This document shows, piece after piece, positions 42,436 to 51,025 of a DNA stretch of 64,000 nucleotides (positions are counted from its first letter, which is position 1; each line of letters opens with the position of its first letter). Under the pieces are notes generated by a model. The model worked only from the letters and a program-made list of their open reading frames with translations. It had not been told where the DNA came from and searched no databases. The stretch is from Candidatus Aminicenantota bacterium (lineage in GTDB: Bacteria > Acidobacteriota > Aminicenantia > Aminicenantales > Saccharicenantaceae). A program made the position numbers and the translations under genes. The stretch spans positions 82,587 through 146,586 of the forward strand of contig JACIYJ010000008.1 of assembly GCA_014360015.1 (NCBI GenBank), in the 5' to 3' direction.

Positions 42436-43773
42436 ATGGACAGACAATTAAAACTCCACAAACAAGGGTTTAACCGGATGATACCGGTTGTCCTGTTGCT
42501 GGCAGTTATTCTGAGCTTTGTCTCAGGACTGCGGGCAACTCCAGCCAGTGATGAAGTTAAACCGGCTTATGCCCTGGTTAACTGCCGTATTTATACCATG
42601 TCCGGTCAGCCCATTGAAAAAGGTACAATCGTTATTCGTGATGGATTGATTGAAACCGTCGGCCCGGTTGAAAAGATTACAGTTCCACCTGATGCTGAAG
42701 TCATTGAAGCTTCAGGCCTTAATGCTTACCCGGGCTTGATTTCAGCTCATACCAACCTTTTCCTCGAAGTTAAAGAACAAACCCAACCGCCATCGCCAGA
42801 AGAATTTCTTACTGCTTACACCCAGCCGTCGGAACCTCAAGAATTCCCCGACCTGCTGATTTTCAAAGAAATAAAGCCCAAAAAGCAAACCATAGAATCC
42901 TACCACAAAGCCGGCTTCACCACCGTGGTGGTCGTCCCCAACCGGGGAATTTTCCAGGGACAGAGTGTGGTTTTGAATCTCAACAGCGAAAATCCCAACC
43001 AGATGGTTTTAAAACAACCTTGGGCCCTCCACCTCAATTTTACCACCGAAAGAGGCCTCTACCCTTCCAGCCTGATGGGCACCGTCGCTTTCATCCGTCA
43101 GAAACTCTACGACACCCAGCACTACGCTCTTCATCTTCAAAAATACAACTCTTCTCCCCTTTTCCTCAAAAGGCCTGAGTATGACCCCTTCCTGGAAGCT
43201 CTCGTCCCATTTGTGGTCGAGAAAAAGCCAGTAGTCTTCCAGTGCAACAACCAGGAAGATATTAAGCGAGCGCTTCGCCTGGTAAATGAATTTCGCCTCA
43301 ATGCTATTCTGACCGGGTGTAATGAAGCCTGGAGAGTGGCCGGACAGCTTAAAGCCGCAAAAATTCCGCTACTGGTAACTCTGGATTTTCGACCACCAAC
43401 CACCAGCATTTATTCTCAACAGGGCGAAGCCACCAGAAAAAAGGCCGAGACTGAAATCTATCCAGCTAATCCGGCCACCCTGTTTAAAGAAAAAATTAAT
43501 TTTGCTCTGACCACTTTCGGACTTTCTGAATCGAGCTTTCTTAAAAACCTCCAAGCCGCCATTAAAGCCGGTCTTCCCGCAGAAGCTGCCCTTAAGGCTC
43601 TGACTGTTGAACCTGCCCGCATTCTTGGACTGGACAAACAACTCGGCAGTCTCGAACCGGGCAAAATAGCCAACATCATCCTGACTAAAGGCGAACTTTT
43701 TGATGAAAAAACCAAAGTGGTCAGAGTTTTTGTGGACGGAATTGTTTTCAGCTATGAGGAGAAAGGACAATGA
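42436..43773 (+). CDS. exported amidohydrolase-family protein with damaged metal site (paralogue 1 of 3)
   Basis: 445 residues with a signal peptide (MIPVVLLLAVILSFVSGLRA). The overall fold matches imidazolonepropionase-like amidohydrolases: ALVNCRIYTMSG, VIEASGLNAYPGLIS, late LGLDKQLGSLEPGKIANIIL. The HxH metal motif, normally PGxIDxHxH, reads PGLISAHTN, so Asp and the second His are gone, and the later metal His/Asp positions are not recognisable. Hydrolysis is not expected; it may be a structural partner of the next gene product. Its stop overlaps the following start by 4 bp. A GAAAGGAGG ribosome site precedes the ATG. Confidence 0.82.
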   Translation: MDRQLKLHKQGFNRMIPVVLLLAVILSFVSGLRATPASDEVKPAYALVNCRIYTMSGQPIEKGTIVIRDGLIETVGPVEKITVPPDAEVIEASGLNAYPGLISAHTNLFLEVKEQTQPPSPEEFLTAYTQPSEPQEFPDLLIFKEIKPKKQTIESYHKAGFTTVVVVPNRGIFQGQSVVLNLNSENPNQMVLKQPWALHLNFTTERGLYPSSLMGTVAFIRQKLYDTQHYALHLQKYNSSPLFLKRPEYDPFLEALVPFVVEKKPVVFQCNNQEDIKRALRLVNEFRLNAILTGCNEAWRVAGQLKAAKIPLLVTLDFRPPTTSIYSQQGEATRKKAETEIYPANPATLFKEKINFALTTFGLSESSFLKNLQAAIKAGLPAEAALKALTVEPARILGLDKQLGSLEPGKIANIILTKGELFDEKTKVVRVFVDGIVFSYEEKGQ

Positions 43774-45098
43774 GCGCTTCGGTAAATAGATTAAATAAAA
43801 TTCATTTTATGCTCACAACTTTTCTGGCCCTCTATTTTCTGCTGGCTTCAAAACAGGCGCTTTTCGCCGGAGGGAATCTGCTGATTAAAAACGCTAACAT
43901 CTTGACCGTAACCAACGGAGTTATCCCTCACGGAGATGTGCTCGTAGTTAATGGCATTATTAAACAGGTCGGGCAGAATCTCGCAGCTCCACCAGGAACA
44001 AAAATTATTGAAGCCAACGGTCGATATCTGATACCTGGAATAATTGACACGCACACCCACATCGCTCTCTCCGGGACTAACGAAGGGACCGAGGCCATCA
44101 CCCCTGAAGTCAATATGGCTGATGTTATCAATGCCGATGACCCATCAATTTTCACCGCCCTTACCGGCGGCGTGACCATGGTTCACACCATGCATGGCAG
44201 TGCCAACCCCATCGGGGGGATCAATGTTGTTCTGAAGCTCAAATGGGGAAAACCTTCAGAAGAGCTGATAGTTAAAGAAGCCTATCCAACGCTGAAATTT
44301 GCCCTTGGAGAAAACGTAAAACAGTCCAACCGGACCCTGCTTCCGGGACGTCCCCAGCGCTACCCGGCAACCAGGATGGGAGCCAATGCTATCATCCGCC
44401 GCGAATTGCTTAAAGCCAGAGATTATATGGCCCAGTGGGATAGATACAATCAGCTCAAAAATTCCAAGAACCCACCTAAAAACCTGTTGCCGCCTCGTCG
44501 CAACCTCAGACTGGAGACTCTGGCTGACCTGCTCCGGGGAAAGCTCATTGCTCGCTGCCACGCCTATGTGGCCACAGAAATGATTGAGTTCCTCAATTTA
44601 GCTAAGGAATTCGGGTTCAAGATCGGAGCCTTTGAGCATGCCTGGGAGGCCTACAAAATCACGGATGAACTGCTTAAAGCCGGTGTGGGAATTTCTGTGT
44701 TCATCGATAGCTGGGCCTACAAGATGGAAGCTGCCGAAGGCATAGCCTACAATGCTGCTTACTGCACTAAACGCGGTATTTTGGTTTCAATTAACTCTGA
44801 TAGTGGAGAGCGAATTCGACGCCTGTTCAATGAGGCTGGAAAGGCTGTTAAGTATGGTCTGACCCAGGACGAAGCCATAAAACTCATCACCATCAACGCT
44901 GCCAAACAGCTCGGAGTGGATCATCTGGTTGGCAGCATTGAAGTCGGAAAACAAGCTGATTTAGCCCTGTTTAGTGAACATCCGATGAGTGCCTATACCC
45001 GATGTGATATGACCATCATTGAAGGCGAAGTTTATTTCGATCGTGACCAGCTTTTAAAAGAAAGAGAAGCCGCCTCCACCAAGAAAGGAGGAATCTGA
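43770..45098 (+). CDS. exported amidohydrolase with intact metal site (paralogue 2 of 3)
   Basis: 442 residues, signal peptide (LTTFLALYFLLASKQALFAG). Metal ligands appear intact: PGIIDTHTHIAL, a Lys-containing ALGENVKQS region, ARCHAYVA, GAFEHAWEAY and ISINSDSGE-like VSINSDSGE with the catalytic Asp. The C-terminus GSIEVGKQADLALFSEHP is the usual closing sandwich. It should be the catalytic member of the operon, cleaving an amide or cyclic amide in the periplasm; dipeptides or imidazole-type rings are plausible but not determined. It overlaps the first paralogue by ATGA and the third by one base (TGATG). Confidence 0.88.
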   Translation: MSASVNRLNKIHFMLTTFLALYFLLASKQALFAGGNLLIKNANILTVTNGVIPHGDVLVVNGIIKQVGQNLAAPPGTKIIEANGRYLIPGIIDTHTHIALSGTNEGTEAITPEVNMADVINADDPSIFTALTGGVTMVHTMHGSANPIGGINVVLKLKWGKPSEELIVKEAYPTLKFALGENVKQSNRTLLPGRPQRYPATRMGANAIIRRELLKARDYMAQWDRYNQLKNSKNPPKNLLPPRRNLRLETLADLLRGKLIARCHAYVATEMIEFLNLAKEFGFKIGAFEHAWEAYKITDELLKAGVGISVFIDSWAYKMEAAEGIAYNAAYCTKRGILVSINSDSGERIRRLFNEAGKAVKYGLTQDEAIKLITINAAKQLGVDHLVGSIEVGKQADLALFSEHPMSAYTRCDMTIIEGEVYFDRDQLLKEREAASTKKGGI

Positions 45099-46453
45099 TG
45101 AGAACAATGAGAATTTTCACAAAAACTCAGCAAAATTTCAGTCGGTTGCTTTTTGTCATAACCGCTTTGGGCCTGAGCTTTTTATTTTCTTCTCTTTTTC
45201 TGAATGCCGCCGACACAGATGGTAAGAGCCCAAAGGTCCTGGCCATTGTCAACGCCAGAATAGTTCCAGTTGTCGGCGAAGAAATAGCTTCAGGCACCAT
45301 AATCATCAAGGATGGCCGTATAGCCGAAATTGGACAGAATGTTTCTATTCCGAAGGAAGCCCAGGTTATTGAAGCTAAGGGGCTTATCGCTTATCCTGGA
45401 ATGATAGATGCCTATTCTTCGCTCGGATTGGTTGAGATAAGCGGAGTTTCAGCCACAGTGGACAACCGGGAAACCGGTCGTATTAATCCCCAGGTTAAAG
45501 CCATAGAAGCTTTGAAATATGACTCGATGCACATCCCGATTGCCAGAGCTAATGGTATCGTGGCCGCAGTAGTAGCACCAACCGGTGGGCTTATTTCAGG
45601 CCAGAGTACCTTAGTCAAGCTGGATGGCTGGACCAACCGGGAAATGGTAATAAAAGAAAGCCTGGCTCTGCAGGTAGAACTTCCCAGAATCAGGGGCAGC
45701 CGGGGTGGCTTTATGGGATTTGGCCGACAGGAGGCTACTATTTCTACTGACAAAGCCCTGGCTGAACTCAAAGAGCTCTTTCATAAAGCTCGGATGTATG
45801 AAAAAAGAAGACAGACCGCTCAGAAAAATATTCTTCTTCCCTTACCCGATTTTGATGAAACCAGCCTTTTCCTTTTGCCAGTGGTCAAAGGAGAACTCCC
45901 GGTGATGTTCTCCGTCCACGGAGACAAAGATATCCTTCAGACGATCAGGTTCGTTCAGGAAGAAAAAATCAAAGCCATTTTCTATGGCGTGGAACAGGGC
46001 TTTAAAGTAGCTGAGGAAATCAAAAAAGCTGGAATCCCCTGTATCATTGGCTCTCTCTATGACCTGCCACCTACCTGGGAAGATGGCTATGATTCGCTTT
46101 TTGTCAACCCTGGAATCCTGAATAAAGCCGGAGTTAAAATCGCTTTTTCTTCCTCCAGTTCCAGTGCCTCCAAAGACCTCCCCTATCATGCTGCCAAGGC
46201 CGTTGCCTTTGGCCTTGATAGAAAAGAAGCCCTGAAAGCCGTGACCATCTATCCAGCAGAAATTTTCGGGGTTGACGGGATTATGGGCAGCCTGGAAAAA
46301 GGTAAGCTGGCCAGTATTGTCCTGGCTGACGGGGACCTACTGGAATTCGGGACAAAAATTGAAAAAGTCTTTATTGAAGGCAAAGAAGTGGACCTGAACA
46401 ACCGCTACACCGAGCTTCTGGAGAAATTCAAAAAGCGAGAATTAAAGATGTAA
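45098..46453 (+). CDS. exported amidohydrolase-family protein without metal ligands (paralogue 3 of 3)
   Basis: 451 residues, signal peptide (LLFVITALGLSFLFSSLFLNA). The fold repeats that of the two upstream genes (VLAIVNARIVPVVGEE, GLIAYPGMIDAYSS, FGVDGIMGSLEKGKLASIVL). The HxH is replaced by DAYSS, losing both histidines; other metal positions are also missing (AFSSSSSSAS where the Asp motif is expected). Three such copies in one coupled operon, two catalytically dead, suggest a heteromeric complex. It ends 21 bp from the convergent prolyl oligopeptidase gene with no terminator seen. Confidence 0.82.
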   Translation: MRTMRIFTKTQQNFSRLLFVITALGLSFLFSSLFLNAADTDGKSPKVLAIVNARIVPVVGEEIASGTIIIKDGRIAEIGQNVSIPKEAQVIEAKGLIAYPGMIDAYSSLGLVEISGVSATVDNRETGRINPQVKAIEALKYDSMHIPIARANGIVAAVVAPTGGLISGQSTLVKLDGWTNREMVIKESLALQVELPRIRGSRGGFMGFGRQEATISTDKALAELKELFHKARMYEKRRQTAQKNILLPLPDFDETSLFLLPVVKGELPVMFSVHGDKDILQTIRFVQEEKIKAIFYGVEQGFKVAEEIKKAGIPCIIGSLYDLPPTWEDGYDSLFVNPGILNKAGVKIAFSSSSSSASKDLPYHAAKAVAFGLDRKEALKAVTIYPAEIFGVDGIMGSLEKGKLASIVLADGDLLEFGTKIEKVFIEGKEVDLNNRYTELLEKFKKRELKM

Positions 46454-46474
46454 AAATAGTTTTCATTTATATAT

Positions 46475-48616
46475 TCATTTATATACTGGCTTAACCCCCA
46501 TGATGTAAAACATAAAAGCGTACTTATCAGTAAGCTCGTCGATGGCTTTGGTAATGTTGCTCGAACCGTGTCCGGAACGGGTCTCAATGCGAATCAATAC
46601 TGGGTTATTGCAGGCCTGTTTTTCCTGAAGAGTAGCCGCAAACTTAAAGGAATGAGCTGGCACCACCCGGTCATCGTGGTCAGCCGTGGTAATAAGTGTC
46701 GCCGGATAGCAAACCCCATCCCTAATGTTGTGGAGCGGCGAGTATTTATATAGATAACGGAATTGTTCTTCGTTGTCGCTCGAACCATACTCCACCACCC
46801 AACCCCAGCCAACCGTAAACTTATGGAACCTGAGCATGTCCATTACTCCAACGGCCGGAAAAGCTACGCCAAAAAGCTCAGGCCTTTGAGTCATCACTGC
46901 TCCGACGAGCAAGCCACCATTCGAAGCACCAGAGATTGCCAGATATTTGGGTGAAGTATATTTTTCTTTTATTAGGTATTCAGCTGCAGCTATAAAATCG
47001 TCAAAGACATTCTGTTTATTCTGAAGCATACCGGCCCTGTGCCAATTTTCACCGTATTCTCCCCCACCTCTCAGATTGGGCTGAGCAAAGACTCCGCCGT
47101 TTTCCAGGATGGGAACAATGGAGGGATTAAAAGCTGGCAGCAGGCTGATGTTGAATCCGCCATATCCGGTCAAAAAGGTTGGGTTCTTGCCGTTTAGTAC
47201 TAGCCCTTTCTTGTGGACGATGAACATTGGGACTTTAGTTCCATCTTTGCTGGTGTAGAAGACCTGCTTGACTTCAAAATCTTCTGGATTGAATTTAACT
47301 TCCTGTCGGGCAAAGATTTCTGATTTTCCAGTGGCCAGGTCGTATTTGTAAATGGTTGGTGGATAGTTGAAGGAATTAAAGGTATAGAAGATGAACTTAT
47401 CATCACGCCAGCCGCCAAACCCAGAAGCCGTACCTATGGCTGGAAGTTCTACCTCTCGAATAAAATTTCCTTCTGGGGTGTACTGATAAACCCGGGTATG
47501 AGCATCCTGGAGATAAATTCCGAACAAATAACCACCGGCTGTGACTGCAGCAGTCAGGACTTCTGACTTTTCCGACAGGATATCCTTCCAGTTTTCCTTA
47601 GCTGGATGTTTCGGATCAACCAGAACCAGGCGATAGTTAGGAGCATCGATGTTGGTCCGGACTAAGAATTTATCGCCGAGGTTATCTATGACTTCACTGT
47701 CGTTAGCAAATCCCGGGATAAGCAATTTAAAACTGGAATTTTTCTGACTCAGGTCTCTCCAGTAAAGCTCATTACCAGAAGTTCCAGCCGAAACTTCCAG
47801 GATGGCGTATTTCTGGTCTTCAGTAACACCTAAATTGAAATATCTTAAAGGATGTTCTTTATCTTCATAAACCAGAACATCTTTTTCCTGCGGCTGGCCG
47901 AGTTTATGATAAAAAACTTTCTGATACTCATTCCTGGCTTTAAGCTCTTCTCCTGGAGCCGGTTTATCATAGCCGCTGTAGAAAAAGCCATCTTTGTACC
48001 AGGAAGCTCCGGAAAACTTCACCCACTGAATGCGGTCAGGCAGCTCCTGGCGGGTGGCAATTTCCATTACCCGGATTTCAGACCAGTCAGAACCGGCCTC
48101 CGAGCGGCTAATAGCTACATAACGAAAGTCAGGAGAAAAACCGGCCAGATTGATTCTGATTGTTCCATCAGGAGATAGCTGATTAGGATCGATAAAGACT
48201 TCAGGCTGGCCATCGAGTCCTTTTTGGATGTAAATAACAGATTGATTCTGCAGGCCGTCATTTTTGTAAAAGAAATAATATTCGCCGGCTCTAATGGGCT
48301 GGCTCATTCGGGGATAATTGTAGATATCTTTGAGCCGCTGGCGAATCTTCTCACGATAAGGTATTTTCTCCAAAAAAGCGAAGGTCACCTTATTCTGTTC
48401 CTCGACCCACTTTTTCGTCTCTTCAGAATTATCATCCTCCAGCCAGCGATAAGGGTCAGCTACCTTGGTGCCGAAATAATCATCAACCTGGTCAACTTTT
48501 TTAGTCTGGGGATAGATAATTTTCTCCCCGACTTTTTGCTTACAGGCTGAAAAGACAAAGACCAGAGACATAGCCAGGATTAAAACTCCATAAATTACCA
48601 TTTTTTTCTCTCTCAT
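46475..48616 (-). CDS. prolyl oligopeptidase (S9A), lipoprotein
   Basis: 713 residues from the ATG at 48616, chosen for GGAGGC a few bases upstream. A lipoprotein signal ends in VFVFSAC, so the mature enzyme is lipid-anchored at Cys in the envelope. The N-terminal propeller starts with VADPYRWLEDDNSEETKKWV, typical of prolyl oligopeptidase, and the hydrolase domain has ISGASNGGLLVG (Ser), ADHDDRVVPAHSFKFAA (Asp) and RSGHGSSN (His). It cleaves short peptides after proline. Together with the S9B enzyme in this window it would allow full use of proline-rich peptides. Confidence 0.94.
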   Translation of the reverse strand: MREKKMVIYGVLILAMSLVFVFSACKQKVGEKIIYPQTKKVDQVDDYFGTKVADPYRWLEDDNSEETKKWVEEQNKVTFAFLEKIPYREKIRQRLKDIYNYPRMSQPIRAGEYYFFYKNDGLQNQSVIYIQKGLDGQPEVFIDPNQLSPDGTIRINLAGFSPDFRYVAISRSEAGSDWSEIRVMEIATRQELPDRIQWVKFSGASWYKDGFFYSGYDKPAPGEELKARNEYQKVFYHKLGQPQEKDVLVYEDKEHPLRYFNLGVTEDQKYAILEVSAGTSGNELYWRDLSQKNSSFKLLIPGFANDSEVIDNLGDKFLVRTNIDAPNYRLVLVDPKHPAKENWKDILSEKSEVLTAAVTAGGYLFGIYLQDAHTRVYQYTPEGNFIREVELPAIGTASGFGGWRDDKFIFYTFNSFNYPPTIYKYDLATGKSEIFARQEVKFNPEDFEVKQVFYTSKDGTKVPMFIVHKKGLVLNGKNPTFLTGYGGFNISLLPAFNPSIVPILENGGVFAQPNLRGGGEYGENWHRAGMLQNKQNVFDDFIAAAEYLIKEKYTSPKYLAISGASNGGLLVGAVMTQRPELFGVAFPAVGVMDMLRFHKFTVGWGWVVEYGSSDNEEQFRYLYKYSPLHNIRDGVCYPATLITTADHDDRVVPAHSFKFAATLQEKQACNNPVLIRIETRSGHGSSNITKAIDELTDKYAFMFYIMGVKPVYK

Positions 48617-48637
48617 TAAAAGCCTCCAATCAGGCAA

Positions 48638-48967
48638 TTTAGATTCTATTCATAGCATAAGTGAAATTTTTGTTCCAGAGGAAAATTTATCCCAAAACTT
48701 CTATTCATCTTTGGTAATTAGTTTTTCTAAACTGAACCCGTCTTAGTCAAGCCTTCACTAACCAGCCAGGTAAAAACTGCCTTGGCGCCGGGGAAGCGGG
48801 ATTGATGAAACCTCAAATGAACTGAGCCAGCAAATTGCCCAAAGACTTTCCGGACAGGCCGCTTTGTTCTGACTGTAGTTTTTCTTAAGTTGTCATATTT
48901 TGCAGCCAGAGCTTCCTCATCAGGTCTGGCCGGTAATTTTCAGCCTCATAGAGGGCAGCAAAAATCA
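48638..48967. other. intergenic region between the prolyl oligopeptidase and the symporter unit
   Basis: No gene, repeat or RNA structure was recognised in this 330-base stretch; it must contain the minus-strand promoter for the peptidase, which was not pinpointed. Confidence 0.4.
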
Positions 48968-48996
48968 TTGCAGATAATTCTGGCCTGTGTTATTTT
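48968..48996 (+). promoter_or_regulatory. promoter for the small peptide-symporter unit
   Basis: TTGCAG (48968-48973), 17 bp, TATTTT (48991-48996) with an extended -10 TGT immediately before it. It lies 23 bp upstream of the 30-codon gene, placing that gene first on the transcript. Confidence 0.5.
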
Positions 48997-49018
48997 ATGC
49001 CATCTAAGGGAGGTGAGC

Positions 49019-49111
49019 ATGGTCTCAGCCATCTTTGGATTATTCATAATGCCAGCAGCCATTTTAATCTTGGCCTTCATCTTAGCCCTGAGAAAAGGAG
49101 GGACGAGATGA
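49019..49111 (+). CDS. 30-residue single-TM peptide, probable symporter small accessory subunit
   Basis: The peptide starts MVSAIFGLFIMPAAILILAF and continues ILALRKGGTR: one membrane helix and a positively charged end. It has the best ribosome site in the area (GGGAGGTGA, 4 bp spacing), a promoter directly upstream, and its TGA overlaps the ATG of the SSS symporter (ATGA). Small partners of this kind are known for several Na+ symporters, for example MetS for MetP and the short companions of some SSS transporters. Sequence similarity to any named family is too short to judge, so the role is inferred from layout. Confidence 0.75.
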   Translation: MVSAIFGLFIMPAAILILAFILALRKGGTR

Positions 49112-50595
49112 ACATCCTCAGCATTCATACCAACCCCTGGGCCTTAGCTGCTTTCATCCTTTATGTTTTGATGATGGTTTCTGTGGGCATCATCTCTGCC
49201 AGATTCTCCTCAAAAGGAATCGGCGAATTCTTCTTAGGCGGGCGGAAGATGAAATCCTTTGTGGTGGCTTTAGCTGCAGTCACTTCCGGACGTTCGGCCT
49301 GGCTGTTAATTGGAGTCTCAGGGCTGGCTTTCACCCGTGGTGTATCAGCCGTCTGGGCTGTGGTCGGTTACATCGTGGTCGAACTTTTCATGTTTGTTTT
49401 CCCTGGGAAGAGGCTGCGTTATTTTACCGGTAAAATGGGCGATATCACCATCCCTGATTATATGGAATCCAGGTTTGAAGACAGAAAGCATCTGCTGCGA
49501 CTTTTTTCTCTTATCCCAATTCTCATTTTTATGACCGCCTATGTCTCAGCTCAGTTCAATGCCGGGGGTAAATCCTTAGCCGCCAGTTTCAATGTCACTC
49601 CCTTTCAGGGAATTTTAATAACCGCAGCCATCGTCATTTTTTACACTGTCCTGGGTGGATTTGTAGCTGTCTGCTGGACAGATATGCTTCAAGGACTGTT
49701 TATGATTTTTGCCCTGATGATTCTGCCCATCATCGCCATCATCCATTTTGGCGGGCTGGGTAAACTTCTTTCTACCCTTCAAAATATTTCTCCGGGTTAT
49801 ATTGATACTTTTTCCATTTCTATTGGGGCCTTAATCAGCTATTTAGGCATCGGCTTTGGTTCTCCGGGCAATCCCCATATCCTGAATAAATACATGAGCA
49901 TCGAAAACCCTGAAAAACTTAATAAAACCGGACTGATTGGAACCATTTGGAATGTGCTGATGGCCTGGGGAGCTGTTTTCATCGGTCTGGTGGGAAGAGC
50001 CATATACCAGGATGTGGCTAACCTGCCTAACAAGGACCCGGAGAATGTTTACCCTTTGCTCGGCTCCCAGCATCTTCATCCTTTTCTTTTCGGGCTGACC
50101 ATTGCCGCTATTTTTGCCGCCATTATGTCCACCGCTTCTTCCCAGTTGCTGGTAGCTTCCTCAGCCGTGGTTCGTGATTTTTACCAGAAAATTATGGCCA
50201 AGGATAAAATTATTCCCGAAAAAAGACTGGTTCTGACGAGCCGGGTGATAACCTTTCTGGTGGCTTTGGTGGCTTTAATCTTTGCGGCTTATGCCAATAA
50301 ACTGGTCTTTTATTTAGTGCTTTTTGCCTGGGGTGGTTTGGGCGCAGCTTTTGGACCATCGATAATTCTTTCTCTTTACTGGAAAAGAATAACTAAGGAA
50401 GGAGTTATTGCCGGAATCCTGGTTGGTACCATAACAGAAATTGTCTGGTATCTCATTCCTTCCCTGAAAGCCATGGTTTCAGAATGGGTACCCGCTTTTA
50501 TCCTGTCATTTATAACTGTGATCCTGGTGAGCCAGATGACCCGGCCACCGCTGAGGGCTGAAGAATTTATGCAATATATGAAGGGCAGGTATTGA
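49108..50595 (+). CDS. sodium:solute symporter (SSS family, PutP-like)
   Basis: 495 residues from the ATG at 49108, inside the stop of the 30-codon gene; a longer upstream frame overlaps that gene and is rejected. About 13 membrane segments. PutP-like marks: DFFLGGR-like GEFFLGGRKM, VTSGRSAWLLIGVSG, GFGSPGNPHILNKYMS, and AAIMSTASSQLLVASSAV (Na+ site helix). It imports an organic solute with Na+; proline would fit the prolyl peptidases upstream, but the substrate is not certain. Confidence 0.92.
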   Translation: MNILSIHTNPWALAAFILYVLMMVSVGIISARFSSKGIGEFFLGGRKMKSFVVALAAVTSGRSAWLLIGVSGLAFTRGVSAVWAVVGYIVVELFMFVFPGKRLRYFTGKMGDITIPDYMESRFEDRKHLLRLFSLIPILIFMTAYVSAQFNAGGKSLAASFNVTPFQGILITAAIVIFYTVLGGFVAVCWTDMLQGLFMIFALMILPIIAIIHFGGLGKLLSTLQNISPGYIDTFSISIGALISYLGIGFGSPGNPHILNKYMSIENPEKLNKTGLIGTIWNVLMAWGAVFIGLVGRAIYQDVANLPNKDPENVYPLLGSQHLHPFLFGLTIAAIFAAIMSTASSQLLVASSAVVRDFYQKIMAKDKIIPEKRLVLTSRVITFLVALVALIFAAYANKLVFYLVLFAWGGLGAAFGPSIILSLYWKRITKEGVIAGILVGTITEIVWYLIPSLKAMVSEWVPAFILSFITVILVSQMTRPPLRAEEFMQYMKGRY

Positions 50596-50648
50596 GCCAA
50601 AAAATAAGGCAAAAATATACGAAAATAGATTAAAACAGGATAAAAAAA

Positions 50649-50978
50649 ATGTTTTTCTTTGTCGGTGGAATAACTCCAAAAATCAAAAAACTCGATGACC
50701 AACCTCGGAGCTGTCCTCTTTGTGGCCGGTTATCTCTTTACCGGGTTCGAGTTGACCACTATCTAAACCTCTTTTTCATCCCGCTTTTTGCGGTAAAAAA
50801 AGGACAATCTTTCTTTCTCTGTGAGAACTGCGAGCAGGAATTTTCTGAAGAATCAGGCTCAGTAGCCGGCACTTTTCAGGGTTTTGGGCCCCACTCACCG
50901 CAGGTCTGTCCCAGTTGTGGGCGTTTGGTGGAAAATGATTTCCGCTACTGCCCTTACTGCGGCCGGTCTTTAAACTGA
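50649..50978 (+). CDS. double zinc-ribbon protein, function unknown
   Basis: 109 residues. The first ribbon pairs CPLCGR (residues 22-27) with CENCEQ across a hydrophobic stretch (YLNLFFIPLFAVKKGQ), as in zinc-ribbon-15-like proteins; the second pairs CPSCGR with CPYCGR at the C-terminus. Eight cysteines in total would bind two zinc ions. Such proteins often act as adaptors at the membrane or on nucleic acid. It stands alone between the symporter and the phosphofructokinase genes. Confidence 0.8.
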   Translation: MFFFVGGITPKIKKLDDQPRSCPLCGRLSLYRVRVDHYLNLFFIPLFAVKKGQSFFLCENCEQEFSEESGSVAGTFQGFGPHSPQVCPSCGRLVENDFRYCPYCGRSLN

Positions 50979-51025
50979 CATTCTTTTGTGCTAATATTCA
51001 AAATATTTATTTAGAGGTTATCCCC

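Noticed and set aside
42230..42451. 73-codon Lys/Phe-rich frame upstream of the amidohydrolase operon
   Set aside because: No ribosome site, AT-rich promoter-like composition and overlap with the real amidohydrolase start region.
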